This document shows, one piece after another, positions 17,959 through 26,351 of a DNA stretch of 64,000 bases. Both the position numbers and the translations under genes were made by a program. Below the pieces are notes generated by a model. That model made no database searches. It had not been told where the DNA came from and saw nothing but the letters and a program-made list of their open reading frames with translations. Within the stretch, counting starts at the first letter, position 1. Every line of letters begins with the position of its first letter. Source of the DNA: an uncultured Bacteroidales bacterium (GTDB lineage Bacteria; Bacteroidota; Bacteroidia; Bacteroidales; Bacteroidaceae); the NCBI GenBank assembly GCA_902798685.1, contig CADBXO010000002.1:62001-126000 (forward strand), given 5' to 3'.

Positions 17959-17990
17959 TACCATTGGGGACGGTTCCGTTTGGTACCGTT
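17954..17990. repeat. Diverged palindromic repeat (GGGGACGGTTCC type)
   Basis: Begins AATGATACCATTGGGGA, continues with CGGTTCC and ends GTTTGGTACCGTT. It keeps the TGATAC...GTACC ends of the main family but carries the GGGACGGTTCC core seen at 15122-15210, so it links the two families. It supplies the TGA stop of the PaaI-type gene and abuts TAAATTTG, the -7 box of the next gene. Confidence 0.7.
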
Positions 17991-18017
17991 TTGCTAAATT
18001 TGCGAAAAAACTGAAAG

Positions 18018-18749
18018 ATGATCAAGAAACAAGTCCACACATACACGGTCAAGAGTTTTGAGTGCGATCGTAATGACACTCTGAGATTGCTCACTTTGCT
18101 TAATTTGTTTCAGGATATTGCCGATGACAGCGCCAACGAGATTGGCATCGGCTACGATTATCTGCGTACTGTCGGCAAGGCTTGGGTGCTGATTGCCATG
18201 AATGTGGAGATAGACCGCATGCCGCACCTGCAGGAGGAGATTACGCTAAAGAGCTGGCCTTCAGATTTTTCGGCACTTTATACAGAGCGTGAATTTGAGG
18301 TGTGGAGCGCTGACGGACAGCGTATTATCCGTGCCTGCAGCCAGTGGATTGTGATTGATTTCGAGTCACGCCGCCCTGTACATCTTAAGGAATGGCTGCC
18401 CGAATACGAGCCCATTCATGAGAAGGTTATTATTGACGGCCGATTCCCGAAACTGCCGGTAGCCGAGCGCGATGATTACACTGAGCAGTTCCTGGTACGT
18501 TATGATGATATAGACCGTAACAATCACGTTAACAACGCAATATACCCACTTTGGGCAAGTGAAAGTCTACAGCCCGAATATCGCATAGAACACCTTCCGG
18601 CACGCCTGGAAATCAACTTCCGCAAAGAAGGTCTCTTTGGTGAGAAGATCAAGGTGCACACGCAAATGGACGGCGACACCTCCCTCCACAGCATCCAGTC
18701 CCTCAGCGACAACCGCGAGCTGGCCCGAATCCGCTTCACCTGGCGCTGA
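18018..18749 (+). CDS. Acyl-ACP thioesterase (FatA/FatB-like)
   Basis: Double-hotdog enzyme that releases fatty acids from acyl carrier protein; 243 residues, the usual bacterial length. The first hotdog contains NLFQDIADDSANEIGIGYD and the first-half strand WPSDFSALYTEREFEV. The second half carries the catalytic region YDDIDRNNHVNNAIYPLW (about residues 161-178) with the conserved Asn-His pair. A -7 box TAAATTTG lies 15 nt upstream, so it may have its own promoter just downstream of the diverged repeat. It closes the acyl-lipid cluster. Confidence 0.88.
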   Translation: MIKKQVHTYTVKSFECDRNDTLRLLTLLNLFQDIADDSANEIGIGYDYLRTVGKAWVLIAMNVEIDRMPHLQEEITLKSWPSDFSALYTEREFEVWSADGQRIIRACSQWIVIDFESRRPVHLKEWLPEYEPIHEKVIIDGRFPKLPVAERDDYTEQFLVRYDDIDRNNHVNNAIYPLWASESLQPEYRIEHLPARLEINFRKEGLFGEKIKVHTQMDGDTSLHSIQSLSDNRELARIRFTWR

Positions 18750-18755
18750 CAAATC

Positions 18756-18898
18756 CGCCAAAGTGTCCCACGGTCATCGGCCCCAGAGCACTCTCTGAGC
18801 GCGGCGCGTGTGGGACACCCCTCCGAAATAAGCTAGTGTCCCACGCTAACCATAGCGAGAATACGTTCTCTCGCGGGTTGGCGTGGGACACTTTGGCG
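18756..18898. repeat. Symmetric array of four GTGTCCCAC arms (BIME-like)
   Basis: Outer arms CGCCAAAGTGTCCCACG (18756-18772) and its exact reverse complement (18882-18898). Inner inverted copies of the nonamer lie at 18810-18818 and 18836-18844. The nonamer starts are spaced 47, 26 and 47 bases apart. Small hairpins sit between the arms (CAGAG/CTCTG at 18784-18797; GCGAGAA with TTCTC at 18854-18872). The array fills the gap between the convergent acyl-ACP thioesterase and GH3 genes. Confidence 0.85.
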
Positions 18899-18911
18899 AG
18901 CAAAAGCGGGA

Positions 18912-21242
18912 TTAGCGAATCTCCAGTTCGAGCTTGGCGATGATCTCGCCGGCGTTGCGGGCCAGGAGCAGCTCGATCTTGCCGGGCTCGAGAACCCAGT
19001 CGTGCTTGGATTCGTCCCAGTACTTGAGATCCTCTACGGGAATGATCAGACCCTCGTTGAGGCTCAGTCCTGCGGGAACTTTGAACTTTCCGAATGCCTT
19101 GAGCTCCTTGTAGGGCCACTCAACCTTGGAATCTACGCGGTGAACGTAAACCTGCGGAACATCATACTGGTCATACTTGCCGTTGTTCTTGAGAGTGATG
19201 TTGAACATGATCTTGTCACCATCCTTGTAAGCCTTCTGATCGGGAGTCTCGGTAACCAGGCTGAAGTCAGTATACTCAATCTCAGAGTAACCCAGACCGT
19301 ATCCGAACGGATACATAACCGGCTTCTGCTTGGTATCGAACCAACGGTAACCTACCAGCATATCCTCGCTGTAAAGAGCTGTACCGCGTCCGGTAGCGCC
19401 CTTGAGCATTTCCTCGGCCTTGGTGTCCTCCTGAACCAGCGATACGAATACATCCTGGTTGATGGGAGCATCGGTCTGCGGGAAACTGCCGGTAGCGTAT
19501 GCGGGGCTGTCCTCCAACTTGATGGGATATGAGAAAGGCAGACGTCCGCTGGGTGAAATCTTACCCAACAGAATGTCAGCCAGAGCGTTACCGCCCTCGG
19601 TTCCGTTGAACCATGACTGGACGATAGCCGGGCAGCAAGCCTGAACGCGGTTCAGGTCAACCGGAGCGCCTGCAACTGCAATGAACACCACGTTGGGATT
19701 AACCTGAGCAACTGCCTCCAGAACAGCCTCCTGATTGTAAGGAAGATCCATGCTGCGACGGTCACTGCCCTCGGTCTCGTGTGTGCGGTTATCACCGCCT
19801 ATGAACAATACCACGTCGGCATCCTTTGCAACCTTGACAGCCTCCTCCTGCAGTTTCTTGGCAGTTTCATCAGGCTGGGTAGAAGCCGCAGGAACAGCAC
19901 CACCGCGACGACCGAAACCTCCAAAGCCGCCGCCGAATCCGCCAAAACCGCCGCGAGCCTGTTGTGAAGTATAACCCTGGGCATAAACAATCTTAGCCTT
20001 ATCGCCAATACGGTTCTTCAAACCAGCCAGAGGAGTAATCTCATACAGAGCCTTAACGCCTGCACCTACACCACCGGTAGCCATAATCTTGTCGGCATTG
20101 TCACCGATAACTGCAATTGTCTTAACCTTCTCACGGTCCAGAGGCAGCAGTCCGCCCTCGTTCTTGAGCAGTACAATTGACTGGGTAGCAACCTCATATG
20201 CAATCTGAGCCTGCTCAGGCTTACAGGTTATCTCAACATTGGCCTTATCCTCGGGAACGGGGTCGATAACCAGACGTACACGCAGAATCTCACGCACACG
20301 CTCATCAATCACCTTCTCCGATACCGCACCTGACTTAACCGAATCCAGCAGAGCCTGACCCAAATACTGCGAGTTAGGCATCTCCACGTTCAGACCGGCA
20401 TTGACCGAACCCACTGTGCTGTGAGTACCGCCCCAGTCCGATATAACCATACCCTTGAATCCCCAGTCCTTACGCAGGATCTGGTTGAGCAGTTCGTCAT
20501 TCTCGGCGCACCAGTAACCGTTAATCTTGTTGTAAGCCGACATCACACCGTATGCGTTACCGTCAACCACAGCAGCCTCAAACGGCACCAGATATATCTC
20601 ACGCATTGCACGCGGACTTACAATCACGTTCACGCTTCCGCGGTTTGTCTCCTGGTTGTTCAGCGCAAAATGCTTCACGCAAACAGCCACACCGTTATCC
20701 TGAACACCTTTTGTATATGCTACCGATAACCTTGAACTCAGGAAAGGATCCTCGCTGAGATACTCATATGTACGTCCGCCTGTGGGAATACGCTGAATGT
20801 TGATGGCAGGACCCAGAATCATGTCCTTACCGCGCAGACGGGCCTCACGTGCCATTCCGATACCGTACTGATAAGCGCTACCTTCATTCCAGGTAGCAGC
20901 CAGGGCCGATCCAGTAGGGAAGAAAGTGGCGGAGTCAGTAGTCAGATGCAGGGAGTTCCATGAATGCGGCTCCATCTCCTCACGGATACCGAACGGGCCA
21001 TCGGCATAAACCATATCGGCAATACCCTGACTGGGCACACCCTCGGATGTGAACATATGCTTACCGTGAAGCATGGCCACCTTCTCCTCAAGCGTCATCT
21101 TCTTGATGATGGCTGAAATCTGTTTCTCATTCTGCATCAGAGGGTCATCATACCCCTTGACATCACGCGACAATGTTGCGTCGCCCTTGCATCCACAAAC
21201 AGTAACTGCCAGCAGGGCGACCATCAGATAAGACTTTCTCAT
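18912..21242 (-). CDS. GH3 beta-glycosidase lipoprotein with Gly-rich insert
   Basis: Family 3 glycoside hydrolase, likely beta-glucosidase or beta-xylosidase, 776 residues. Lipoprotein signal with VTVCGCKG near residue 18. The (beta/alpha)8 domain carries KHFALNNQETNRGSVNV and the nucleophile Asp near 268 in VISDWGGTHS. The alpha/beta sandwich domain has GGDNRTHETEGSDRRSMDLP, and a C-terminal FnIII-like domain closes the protein. An unusual insert RGGFGGFGGGFGGFGRRGG sits near the start of the second domain and resembles Gly-rich tracts in three other proteins of this window. The substrate is not decided by sequence. Confidence 0.92.
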   Translation of the reverse strand: MRKSYLMVALLAVTVCGCKGDATLSRDVKGYDDPLMQNEKQISAIIKKMTLEEKVAMLHGKHMFTSEGVPSQGIADMVYADGPFGIREEMEPHSWNSLHLTTDSATFFPTGSALAATWNEGSAYQYGIGMAREARLRGKDMILGPAINIQRIPTGGRTYEYLSEDPFLSSRLSVAYTKGVQDNGVAVCVKHFALNNQETNRGSVNVIVSPRAMREIYLVPFEAAVVDGNAYGVMSAYNKINGYWCAENDELLNQILRKDWGFKGMVISDWGGTHSTVGSVNAGLNVEMPNSQYLGQALLDSVKSGAVSEKVIDERVREILRVRLVIDPVPEDKANVEITCKPEQAQIAYEVATQSIVLLKNEGGLLPLDREKVKTIAVIGDNADKIMATGGVGAGVKALYEITPLAGLKNRIGDKAKIVYAQGYTSQQARGGFGGFGGGFGGFGRRGGAVPAASTQPDETAKKLQEEAVKVAKDADVVLFIGGDNRTHETEGSDRRSMDLPYNQEAVLEAVAQVNPNVVFIAVAGAPVDLNRVQACCPAIVQSWFNGTEGGNALADILLGKISPSGRLPFSYPIKLEDSPAYATGSFPQTDAPINQDVFVSLVQEDTKAEEMLKGATGRGTALYSEDMLVGYRWFDTKQKPVMYPFGYGLGYSEIEYTDFSLVTETPDQKAYKDGDKIMFNITLKNNGKYDQYDVPQVYVHRVDSKVEWPYKELKAFGKFKVPAGLSLNEGLIIPVEDLKYWDESKHDWVLEPGKIELLLARNAGEIIAKLELEIR

Positions 21243-21257
21243 ATATGTTGTAATTTA

Positions 21258-22481
21258 TTAATAGTCAGTAAAATCACTCCATTCCGTCTTGCGGTATTCA
21301 TCGTTAAGGCCCGATGCGTCATACTTGGGCATGGGGATAAAAACGCTCAATCCGCAATATGAATCGATCTTTATCTCGGACTTTGAACCACGGAAAATAT
21401 ACGGAGTGGAAACCTTGTATTCCACACACCTCTCCAACTGAAGGGTAAATTCCGTCATAAGCTCCTTGCGCGGCTCCAACTCGGACACCACATCCTTAAG
21501 GTCAAAGAAGACATGTCTGTTGAATCTGTCAAAACACTGGACATTCCAGACATCCTTCTCACGTATAAGGTCTCCGCTCTCATGCACAATCTTGCGGAAA
21601 CAACGTGCCAGACTGTCCAGCTCACTGGTTTTGACCATTGAAATGCCGCCCATCTGTTCAATACCGGTCATGTTGTTGTAATAGTTAAAGAACTCTTCAC
21701 ATGCCTTGCGTATGTTTCCGTTAAGGAAATCACGGGTAACAGTATAATACGGGAATCCATAACTCCTTATCTCATAGCAGGATGACACAAAAGTCTCAGC
21801 CTTGTTGCGCAATGCAAAAGCCACCTCCACATTACCCATATAGCAGGCATCGAACACTATGAAATCAAACAGATTGTCCGGAATTGCATCGGCCAGTTCA
21901 TCCAGTTCCATGCATACATACGCCGGATTCTGATCCTTCCGGTTCTCCCATGCAAACGCCTTGGTAAGCATCTCTTCCTCATCAGGTTCGGGCCGATAAG
22001 CGGGTCCCCGACGCAAAGGTGCGTAGTTTAGGTTTGAAGCCACGTAATGCAGCATCTTGGTAGGCAGCCAGCCCGTACCGTGTGACCACAGCACCAGTCC
22101 GTAATGTTCGGCCTTCCAGTTCTGAGTCATAATATCAATCACCTCACGCAGCACCATAGGATCAGTACTGTCCCTCTCTGGGTACTTGGCGATGGTATCA
22201 ATCTTGAGGTCGTGTATGTGCAGAAGCGCCGGAGCGACCCCGAGGCGGTCCACATAAACCAGAAGATTGTAGTTGTCCATGCCGTTGCTTATTGAGCTGT
22301 TCATGGAGTAGATATTGTCTACAGCGTCACCTGTAAGGTTGTTATCGGCGCCGATGTAAACCAGCACCGTCCTGTTTATCTTCTCCTCTACCTTGTTGTT
22401 GAAGATACATGAATCAAGCATCAGGACTGCCGTCATCAACAACAATCCGGAAAGCGCTTTCTTCAATGATAACATCCTCAT
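21258..22481 (-). CDS. Clostripain-family (C11) cysteine peptidase lipoprotein
   Basis: Cell-surface or periplasmic Arg/Lys-type cysteine peptidase of the caspase-like clan. Lipoprotein signal ends at LDSC (Cys25). The N-terminal strand RTVLVYIGADNNL is typical. Catalytic His134 lies in SHGTGW and Cys213 in FDACYMGNVEVA. The rest matches the family through EQMGGISMVKTSELD; 407 residues is a common length. It begins two bases after the stop of the PepSY-like gene and lies in an apparent operon of beta-helix protein, PepSY-like protein, C11 peptidase and GH3. The PepSY-like neighbour could be an inhibitor or chaperone, but that is inference. Confidence 0.9.
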   Translation of the reverse strand: MRMLSLKKALSGLLLMTAVLMLDSCIFNNKVEEKINRTVLVYIGADNNLTGDAVDNIYSMNSSISNGMDNYNLLVYVDRLGVAPALLHIHDLKIDTIAKYPERDSTDPMVLREVIDIMTQNWKAEHYGLVLWSHGTGWLPTKMLHYVASNLNYAPLRRGPAYRPEPDEEEMLTKAFAWENRKDQNPAYVCMELDELADAIPDNLFDFIVFDACYMGNVEVAFALRNKAETFVSSCYEIRSYGFPYYTVTRDFLNGNIRKACEEFFNYYNNMTGIEQMGGISMVKTSELDSLARCFRKIVHESGDLIREKDVWNVQCFDRFNRHVFFDLKDVVSELEPRKELMTEFTLQLERCVEYKVSTPYIFRGSKSEIKIDSYCGLSVFIPMPKYDASGLNDEYRKTEWSDFTDY

Positions 22482-22483
22482 AA

Positions 22484-22924
22484 CTACTCAGTTGCGCGGT
22501 CTATATCTATCAGTCTGAAGGAACTGTTGAAACTCAGTTCGTCACCGTTGTCAAGCAGCAGCTCATACAGTTTGCTGTCATGCTCATAACGGCGTATCTC
22601 CCTGCCGGGAAACTCCTGAGCCATGAATTCCTTTATCCTGGCGGGAATCAGGATCTCAGGCACAGCCCCCTTGGTGCACTCACATTCAGTCAGAGTACCG
22701 TCCTTTGAGAACTGCAGCTTGTCGCCTCCCGTCATCTTTACCTCATACTGGATAAGACTGGCCCTGCGTTCCATCTTCACCTTCTTGACCTTGACATCGG
22801 GATATGCCTTCTCCACAACCTTCTGAGCCTTCTCAGGAATCTTCTCGAACGCAATCTCCCGCTCCTCGGCCGCCATCGGCAGCACGAGCATCAACGCCAG
22901 GAATGTACACAGGAACCTTCTCAT
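22484..22924 (-). CDS. PepSY-like (BLIP-like fold) exported protein
   Basis: Small periplasmic protein of 146 residues with a signal peptide (MRRFLCTFLALMLVLPMAA). Two repeats follow, each starting with a helix that ends in a Pro-containing turn (PEKAQKVVEKAYPDVKVKK and PARIKEFMAQEFPGREIRR) and continuing into three strands. This is the pattern of the PepSY-like family common in Bacteroidetes. Some members of the superfamily inhibit peptidases. It sits between the beta-helix gene (7 nt) and the C11 peptidase gene (2 nt), so co-expression is very likely and a role toward the peptidase is a fair guess. Confidence 0.78.
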   Translation of the reverse strand: MRRFLCTFLALMLVLPMAAEEREIAFEKIPEKAQKVVEKAYPDVKVKKVKMERRASLIQYEVKMTGGDKLQFSKDGTLTECECTKGAVPEILIPARIKEFMAQEFPGREIRRYEHDSKLYELLLDNGDELSFNSSFRLIDIDRATE

Positions 22925-22931
22925 ATCTCTC

Positions 22932-24191
22932 TTATTTTAACGGACAGAGCTTACCACCGCCGGTCTTGTACTCCTTGCCTCCCAACGGGGCATTGGCCGG
23001 ATCAGACGGATCATAATAGATGGTATGTTTGCCCTTGAGCTGTTTGAGACCCTTCTCAAGCGGCTGTTCAAATGTAATCGATGTAATGTGTGACTCACCT
23101 CTGACAGTCCAAGTCGAACCTGCGTTCATCTGAACATGAACCTTGGCGCAACGATTCTCAACCTTGTTGACCTTACTGTTCAGTTTTGCACCCTTGTTCA
23201 GCACAATGTTCAGCGAACTGATGCTGTCCACGAACACCTCGCCTGACAGCGACTGCTTGTTTACCGTCAACGTAGCGTGACCGCCGTTGGAGCCCTTCAC
23301 GCCCCACTCATCGGACTTGACCTGCATCAGATCACTGCTTTTGCAGCTGAAACTGTTGCCCTGAACCGTAATATTGGCGTCATTGTTGTTGGTGACCATG
23401 AATATCGGCCCCTCACCTACTGAAATCGAGTTCCTGGTAAGGTTCAGCACGCTGTGTACGTCACTGTTGTCAGTGGTGCTGTAAAGCAGGAATCCTGCCA
23501 CGCCACCGGCCTTAAGCTGATTCTTGGTCAGGTCCAGCATACCGTCCTCAACACTGCCCACAGTCCATTTGGCCGATGACATCCTGCACTTGACAGCAGT
23601 CATCAGACCGCTCGAAAAGAACAGAGGCGATCCCTGACCGCCATTCTCGCCCATGGCAGCCGTAACGTCCAGCTTGCCGCCGTCAAGCGCGTAAAATGAC
23701 GGGCTCTGATGGTCAAACGTATTAACGTGAGTCTCATCCACAACGATCTCAGCGCCGTGAATGGAGCTTATGCCGACCGATGCAAGCCTGTTGGTTGAAA
23801 CGGTTCCCTGAGTAATGGTTATTCTGGTGCCCTCGCCGCTCGCAGTGATTCCGTCGGCCTGAGGAGCATGTGATGTGACGTCACACCTCTCCACACGCAC
23901 GCGGCTGCCGGCATCGGCCAATAATGCTGAATTCACACCGGTCTTGCGGCGGTCACTGTCAACGATTCCGCCCGATGTCTTGTTTATGCGCAGTTCCGTA
24001 AGAATCAAATCCACGCCATTAGTAGCGTATATCACGCTGTAGCCCTGCTCAATAGCCTCCAGTGACGTATGGGAACGGTTCTCAAACTTCTCCTTCTCAC
24101 CGTCCACATACCACGCGGCCATGGGCTTCCTATTCTGCCCCCATACAAATACCGGAAGCAGGCAAACACAAAACAGGACTTTCAATCTCAT
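22932..24191 (-). CDS. Exported right-handed beta-helix protein, unknown role
   Basis: No named family recognised. Start at the ATG giving MRLKVLFCVCLLPVFVWG, a signal peptide. The remaining 400 residues are strand-rich with recurring polar turns and runs such as RVRVERCDVTSHAPQADGI and ARTITI-like steps, the pattern of a parallel beta-helix (pectate-lyase or passenger-like fold). No lyase or hydrolase motif is visible. The last 40 residues (KGKHTIYYDPSDPANAPLGG) look like an ordered C-terminal cap. It is first of the beta-helix, PepSY, C11, GH3 run and divergent from the M3 peptidase gene. A TACCTTTA -7-like box lies upstream. Confidence 0.7.
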   Translation of the reverse strand: MRLKVLFCVCLLPVFVWGQNRKPMAAWYVDGEKEKFENRSHTSLEAIEQGYSVIYATNGVDLILTELRINKTSGGIVDSDRRKTGVNSALLADAGSRVRVERCDVTSHAPQADGITASGEGTRITITQGTVSTNRLASVGISSIHGAEIVVDETHVNTFDHQSPSFYALDGGKLDVTAAMGENGGQGSPLFFSSGLMTAVKCRMSSAKWTVGSVEDGMLDLTKNQLKAGGVAGFLLYSTTDNSDVHSVLNLTRNSISVGEGPIFMVTNNNDANITVQGNSFSCKSSDLMQVKSDEWGVKGSNGGHATLTVNKQSLSGEVFVDSISSLNIVLNKGAKLNSKVNKVENRCAKVHVQMNAGSTWTVRGESHITSITFEQPLEKGLKQLKGKHTIYYDPSDPANAPLGGKEYKTGGGKLCPLK

Positions 24192-24263
24192 ATCATTAGG
24201 TTCTTTTAATTCGGTAAAGGTAGTATTATTTTGTAACTTCGCACCCAATATATTCAAAAAAGT

Positions 24264-26351
24264 ATGAACCACAGAATCATCAGGTGTATCCTCTGCGCTA
24301 CACTTCTAACCGCTTGTAACATGCATCAGAACCCGTTACTTACAGAATCACCGCTTCCGTACGGTGCCCCTCAGTTCGACAAGATCCAGAACAGTGACTA
24401 CCTGCCCGCCTTTGAGGAGGCATTCCGCCAGGGCAAGCAGGAGATTGACGCCATCGTGGCCAACCCCGACGCCCCCACCTTCCAGAACACCATCGAGGCT
24501 CTGGAATACGCCGGAAGCATGGTCAACAAGGTAGGCGCCATCTTCTATAACCTGTTGGAGGCCGATGCCACCGACGAGCTCCAGGAGATAGCCGAGAAGG
24601 TATCACCCATGACCACCGAGTACTCCATGTACATCAGCCTGAACGAGGAGCTCTTCCAGCGCATCAAAACCGTTTATAATCAGCGCGAAAGCCTTGGTCT
24701 GGAACCTGATCAGATGAAGCTTGTCGAGGACACCTACAAGTCATTCGAGCGCAGCGGTGCCAACCTGAGCCCCGAGGACAAGAAGAAATACAGCGAGATC
24801 AGCGAGCGCCTCTCCCTGCTCTCACTCCAGTATCAGAAGAACCAGCTGGCATCAACCAACAATTTCCAGATGGTATTGACCGATGAGGCCGACCTTGCCG
24901 GACTTCCCGGTTACATCAGGGATATGGCCGCACAGGCAGCCAAGGACAAGGAAGTTGAAGGCTGGCTGTTTGACCTCTCTGCACCCAGTTACGGAGGATT
25001 CATGAAGTTCAGTGACCGCCGTGACCTGCGTGAGAAAATGTACCGCGCCTACAACCGCCGCGCTTACGGTGATGAGTGGGACAACACCGAGACCATCCGC
25101 CAGATCGTCGATCTGCGCTACCAGGAGGCCTCTCTGCTGGGTTACAAGGACTACGCAGACTACAAGACTGAATTAAGAATGGTCAAGAACGGCGATGCTG
25201 TCTGGAACTTCATCGAGAAGCTTCGCGCCCCCGCCCTGCCCAAGGCAAAGGAGGAGGTTGCCGAACTCAACAAATACGCCAAGTCAATAGGTTTTGACGG
25301 TGACCAGATCCGCCCGTGGGACTTCAGTTACTACGCTGAGAAACTGCGCGTTGCAAAGTACAATGTGACCGATGAGGAACTCAAGCCCTACTTCCGTCTT
25401 GAGGACTGCATCGACGCCATCTTCAGCCTCGCTAACCGCCTTTACGGCATCACCTTCCAGCCCGCAAACGTTCCGGTTTATCACCCCGACGTAAAGGTAT
25501 ATGAGGTACGTGACGCCGACGGCTCATTCCTGGCACTCTTCTACGCCGATTTCTTCCCCCGCGCAACCAAGCGCAGCGGTGCCTGGATGACCTCATTCCG
25601 CGAACTCAGGGTTAAGGACGGAGTTGAGGAGCGCCCCTTCATCAGCCTGGTAACCAACTTTACAAAACCCACGGCCGATACACCCTCACTCATTACACAT
25701 GACGAGTTCACCACCATGCTCCATGAGTTCGGACACTCACTGCACGGCATTCTGGCCAAGGGCCGCTATCCCTCAATGACCGGCACCAGCGTAGATCACG
25801 ACTTCGTAGAGCTGCCCTCACAGATAATGGAGAACTGGGGCTATGAGAAGGAGTATCTGACCACCTTCGCAAAGCACTACCAGACCGGCGATGCCCTGCC
25901 CGACTCACTTATCAACAAGATCAAGGCCTCCAAGAACTACCTGAGCGCCTACTATCACATGCGTCAGCTGCAGTTCGGTATCCTGGATATGAACTACCAC
26001 ACCCGCACCACTCCCATTGAAGGCGATATCATCAAGTTTGAAAAGGACGCACTCCTCTCAACTGATGTACTCCCCTCAGTACCCGAGTGCATAATCTCCA
26101 CCTCATTCAGCCACATCTTTGCAGGCGGTTACGCAGCAGGATATTATAGCTACAAATGGGCAGAGGTACTCGCTGCCGACGGTTTCAGCCTCTTCGAGGA
26201 GAAGGGAATCTTCGACAAGGAAACCGCCCGCAAGTTCCGTCATCTGCTTGAGCAGGGCGGTAGCGTAGAAGCCGCGAAACTCTATAGAGAATTCCGCGGC
26301 CACGACCCAGAGCCCGAGGCTCTGTTAAGACAACTGGAGATTATAAATTAA
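24264..26351 (+). CDS. dcp: Peptidyl-dipeptidase (M3 family, Dcp-like) lipoprotein
   Basis: Zinc peptidase that removes C-terminal dipeptides from oligopeptides. Lipoprotein signal LLTACN near residue 18, so it is probably periplasmic and membrane-anchored. The zinc motif HEFGH is at residues 487-491 (TMLHEFGHSLHGILA), with the third ligand region DFVELPSQIMENW. The C-terminal FSHIFAGGYAAGYYSYKWAEVLAAD block is characteristic of Dcp. At 695 residues it matches the family. It is divergent from the beta-helix gene and its last 11 bases overlap the end of the convergent GH3 gene. Confidence 0.93.
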   Translation: MNHRIIRCILCATLLTACNMHQNPLLTESPLPYGAPQFDKIQNSDYLPAFEEAFRQGKQEIDAIVANPDAPTFQNTIEALEYAGSMVNKVGAIFYNLLEADATDELQEIAEKVSPMTTEYSMYISLNEELFQRIKTVYNQRESLGLEPDQMKLVEDTYKSFERSGANLSPEDKKKYSEISERLSLLSLQYQKNQLASTNNFQMVLTDEADLAGLPGYIRDMAAQAAKDKEVEGWLFDLSAPSYGGFMKFSDRRDLREKMYRAYNRRAYGDEWDNTETIRQIVDLRYQEASLLGYKDYADYKTELRMVKNGDAVWNFIEKLRAPALPKAKEEVAELNKYAKSIGFDGDQIRPWDFSYYAEKLRVAKYNVTDEELKPYFRLEDCIDAIFSLANRLYGITFQPANVPVYHPDVKVYEVRDADGSFLALFYADFFPRATKRSGAWMTSFRELRVKDGVEERPFISLVTNFTKPTADTPSLITHDEFTTMLHEFGHSLHGILAKGRYPSMTGTSVDHDFVELPSQIMENWGYEKEYLTTFAKHYQTGDALPDSLINKIKASKNYLSAYYHMRQLQFGILDMNYHTRTTPIEGDIIKFEKDALLSTDVLPSVPECIISTSFSHIFAGGYAAGYYSYKWAEVLAADGFSLFEEKGIFDKETARKFRHLLEQGGSVEAAKLYREFRGHDPEPEALLRQLEIIN

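Noticed and set aside
22932..24191. Pectate lyase
   Set aside because: Beta-helix pattern is present but no lyase active-site motif can be seen.
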